A DNA stretch of 7,424 nt, from contig JACQFG010000334.1 of the NCBI GenBank assembly GCA_016200155.1, positions 1-7,424 on the forward strand, written 5' to 3'. Position 1 is the first letter of the stretch, and every line of letters begins with the position of its first letter. The notes under the pieces are model-generated. The model did no database searches, was not told where the DNA came from, and was given only the letters and a program-made list of their open reading frames with translations. This document shows, piece after piece, positions 6,153 to 7,424 of the stretch. This DNA is from Planctomycetota bacterium (GTDB taxonomy: Bacteria > Planctomycetota > Planctomycetia > Gemmatales > Gemmataceae). Made by a program: the position numbers and the translations under genes.

Positions 6153-6376
6153 GCTCGTTCCCGGGCTCTGCCTGGGAACGCACGACCGCGAGGCTCCTGC
6201 CTCGCGGCGCCAACCCTCGCTTGTGCGCGCCGGTGGGTGTCAAGAAAGCATCGCGGCGTCGGCGAAGAATCTCACACCTGCACGGGCAATCTGACGCGAG
6301 GCAGAGCCTCGTGACCGTGCGTTCCCAGGCAGAGCCTGGGAACGAGGGGGATGCGCCATCATTCTACGCTGCCGCC
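6153..6376. repeat. MITE-like fold-back element, copy 2
   Basis: The core 6154-6346 is 193 bp, exactly the length of copy 1, with 8 substitutions and no indel in the core. The terminal arms 6154-6183 and 6317-6346 match at 29 of 30 positions. The inner hairpin is more complete here (ccgcgaggc / gcctcgcgg, loop tcct). The G run after the right terminus is one base shorter than in copy 1; shared sequence ends at 6376. It lies in the 547-bp gap between the small gene and the mutase gene. In 6377-6463 I see nothing recognisable. Confidence 0.88.
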
Positions 6377-6463
6377 GATCCCATCGGTTTCGCTCTTTGC
6401 GGGTTTGCGAGAGATTCGCCGTCGTCAAGGTCGGTAGTGAAGCGCCCCTTGTTTTTTTGTTTC

Positions 6464-6526
6464 GTTTCACGCGTTTCACGTGTTTCACGCATTTCATGCG
6501 TTTCACGCGTTTCATGTGTTTCATTT
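6464..6526. repeat. 9-bp tandem repeat, seven units
   Basis: Seven consecutive 9-mers close to gtttcacgc run from 6464 to 6526: three units are exact (6464, 6482, 6500), and the others vary at the first base, the seventh base (c/t) and the last base. Because 9 is a multiple of 3 the tract stays open in all frames and creates false open frames of repeating tripeptides on both strands. It lies about 115 bp before the mutase start. Confidence 0.85.
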
Positions 6527-6557
6527 GGGGGAGGGGTGGTGAAATGAATGAAACACA
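6515..6557. repeat. Hairpin after the 9-bp repeats
   Basis: The last repeat units provide tgtgtttcatt (6515-6525), which is the exact reverse complement of aatgaaacaca (6547-6557), with a 21-nt G-rich loop. It may be a degenerate terminator or a leader structure; there is no following T-run on the + strand. Confidence 0.45.
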
Positions 6558-6641
6558 GGTGCGCCGGGTTCAGCAAGGAGTGAGGCGAAAAACCATCGGG
6601 TCGAATACAATGGCGCTACGCCCGCCGCGAGGATTCCGCAC

Positions 6642-7424
<783 letters not shown>

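Noticed and set aside
4447..6346. Composite transposon around the protease unit
   Set aside because: No transposase is encoded in or between the repeats and no convincing target duplication was found at the outer edges; only a recombination-capable bracket can be claimed.
6464..6526. CRISPR-like array
   Set aside because: Units are only 9 bp and contiguous, with no spacers and no cas genes nearby.
6116..6547. Plus-strand open frame through MITE copy 2 and the 9-bp repeats
   Set aside because: Composed of repeat translation (FPGSAWER, SQAEPGNE) and repeating tripeptides from the 9-bp tract.

Overview
The window looks like a chromosomal segment of a GC-rich bacterium, most probably a planctomycete or a close relative. 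This rests on inference: a TTG start, small HEAT-repeat membrane proteins, and several families of fold-back repeats in the gaps between genes. All genes I support lie on the + strand, and the minus-strand open frames read as shadows. No tRNA, rRNA or CRISPR array was seen.

Layout: (1) 1-791, the C-terminal part of a radical SAM/SPASM protein cut by the left edge. (2) 800-899, an imperfect inverted repeat that includes a 16-bp tandem duplication. (3) 921-2741, a complete ABC-F ATPase of the Uup type, followed by a 72-bp fold-back at 2746-2817 that may end its transcript. (4) 2874-4396, a tight run of three genes: a 95-residue coiled-coil protein, a small gene broken by a one-base frameshift at about 3310 (possibly RelE/ParE-fold), and a membrane-anchored HEAT-repeat protein. 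A single long open frame hides the break by joining the front of the broken gene to the HEAT protein. (5) 4446-6376, a two-gene unit, a ClpP/SppA-fold serine protease of the SDH_sah type plus a small partner, bracketed by two directly repeated, about 96% identical MITE-like elements. (6) 6464-6557, a 9-bp tandem repeat and a hairpin. (7) 6642 to the right edge, the N-terminal part of a B12-dependent acyl-CoA mutase whose substrate residues (Phe80, Gln198) point to isobutyryl-CoA mutase rather than methylmalonyl-CoA mutase.

The window does not show one obvious pathway. Radical SAM, Uup and mutase look like separate, vertically inherited GC-rich functions. The HEAT gene and the protease unit are visibly AT-richer and sit among repeats, so they look accessory. 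The best candidates for something new are the repeat-bracketed protease plus partner, and the coiled-coil/broken-gene pair, which resembles a toxin-antitoxin arrangement but is not proven to be one.
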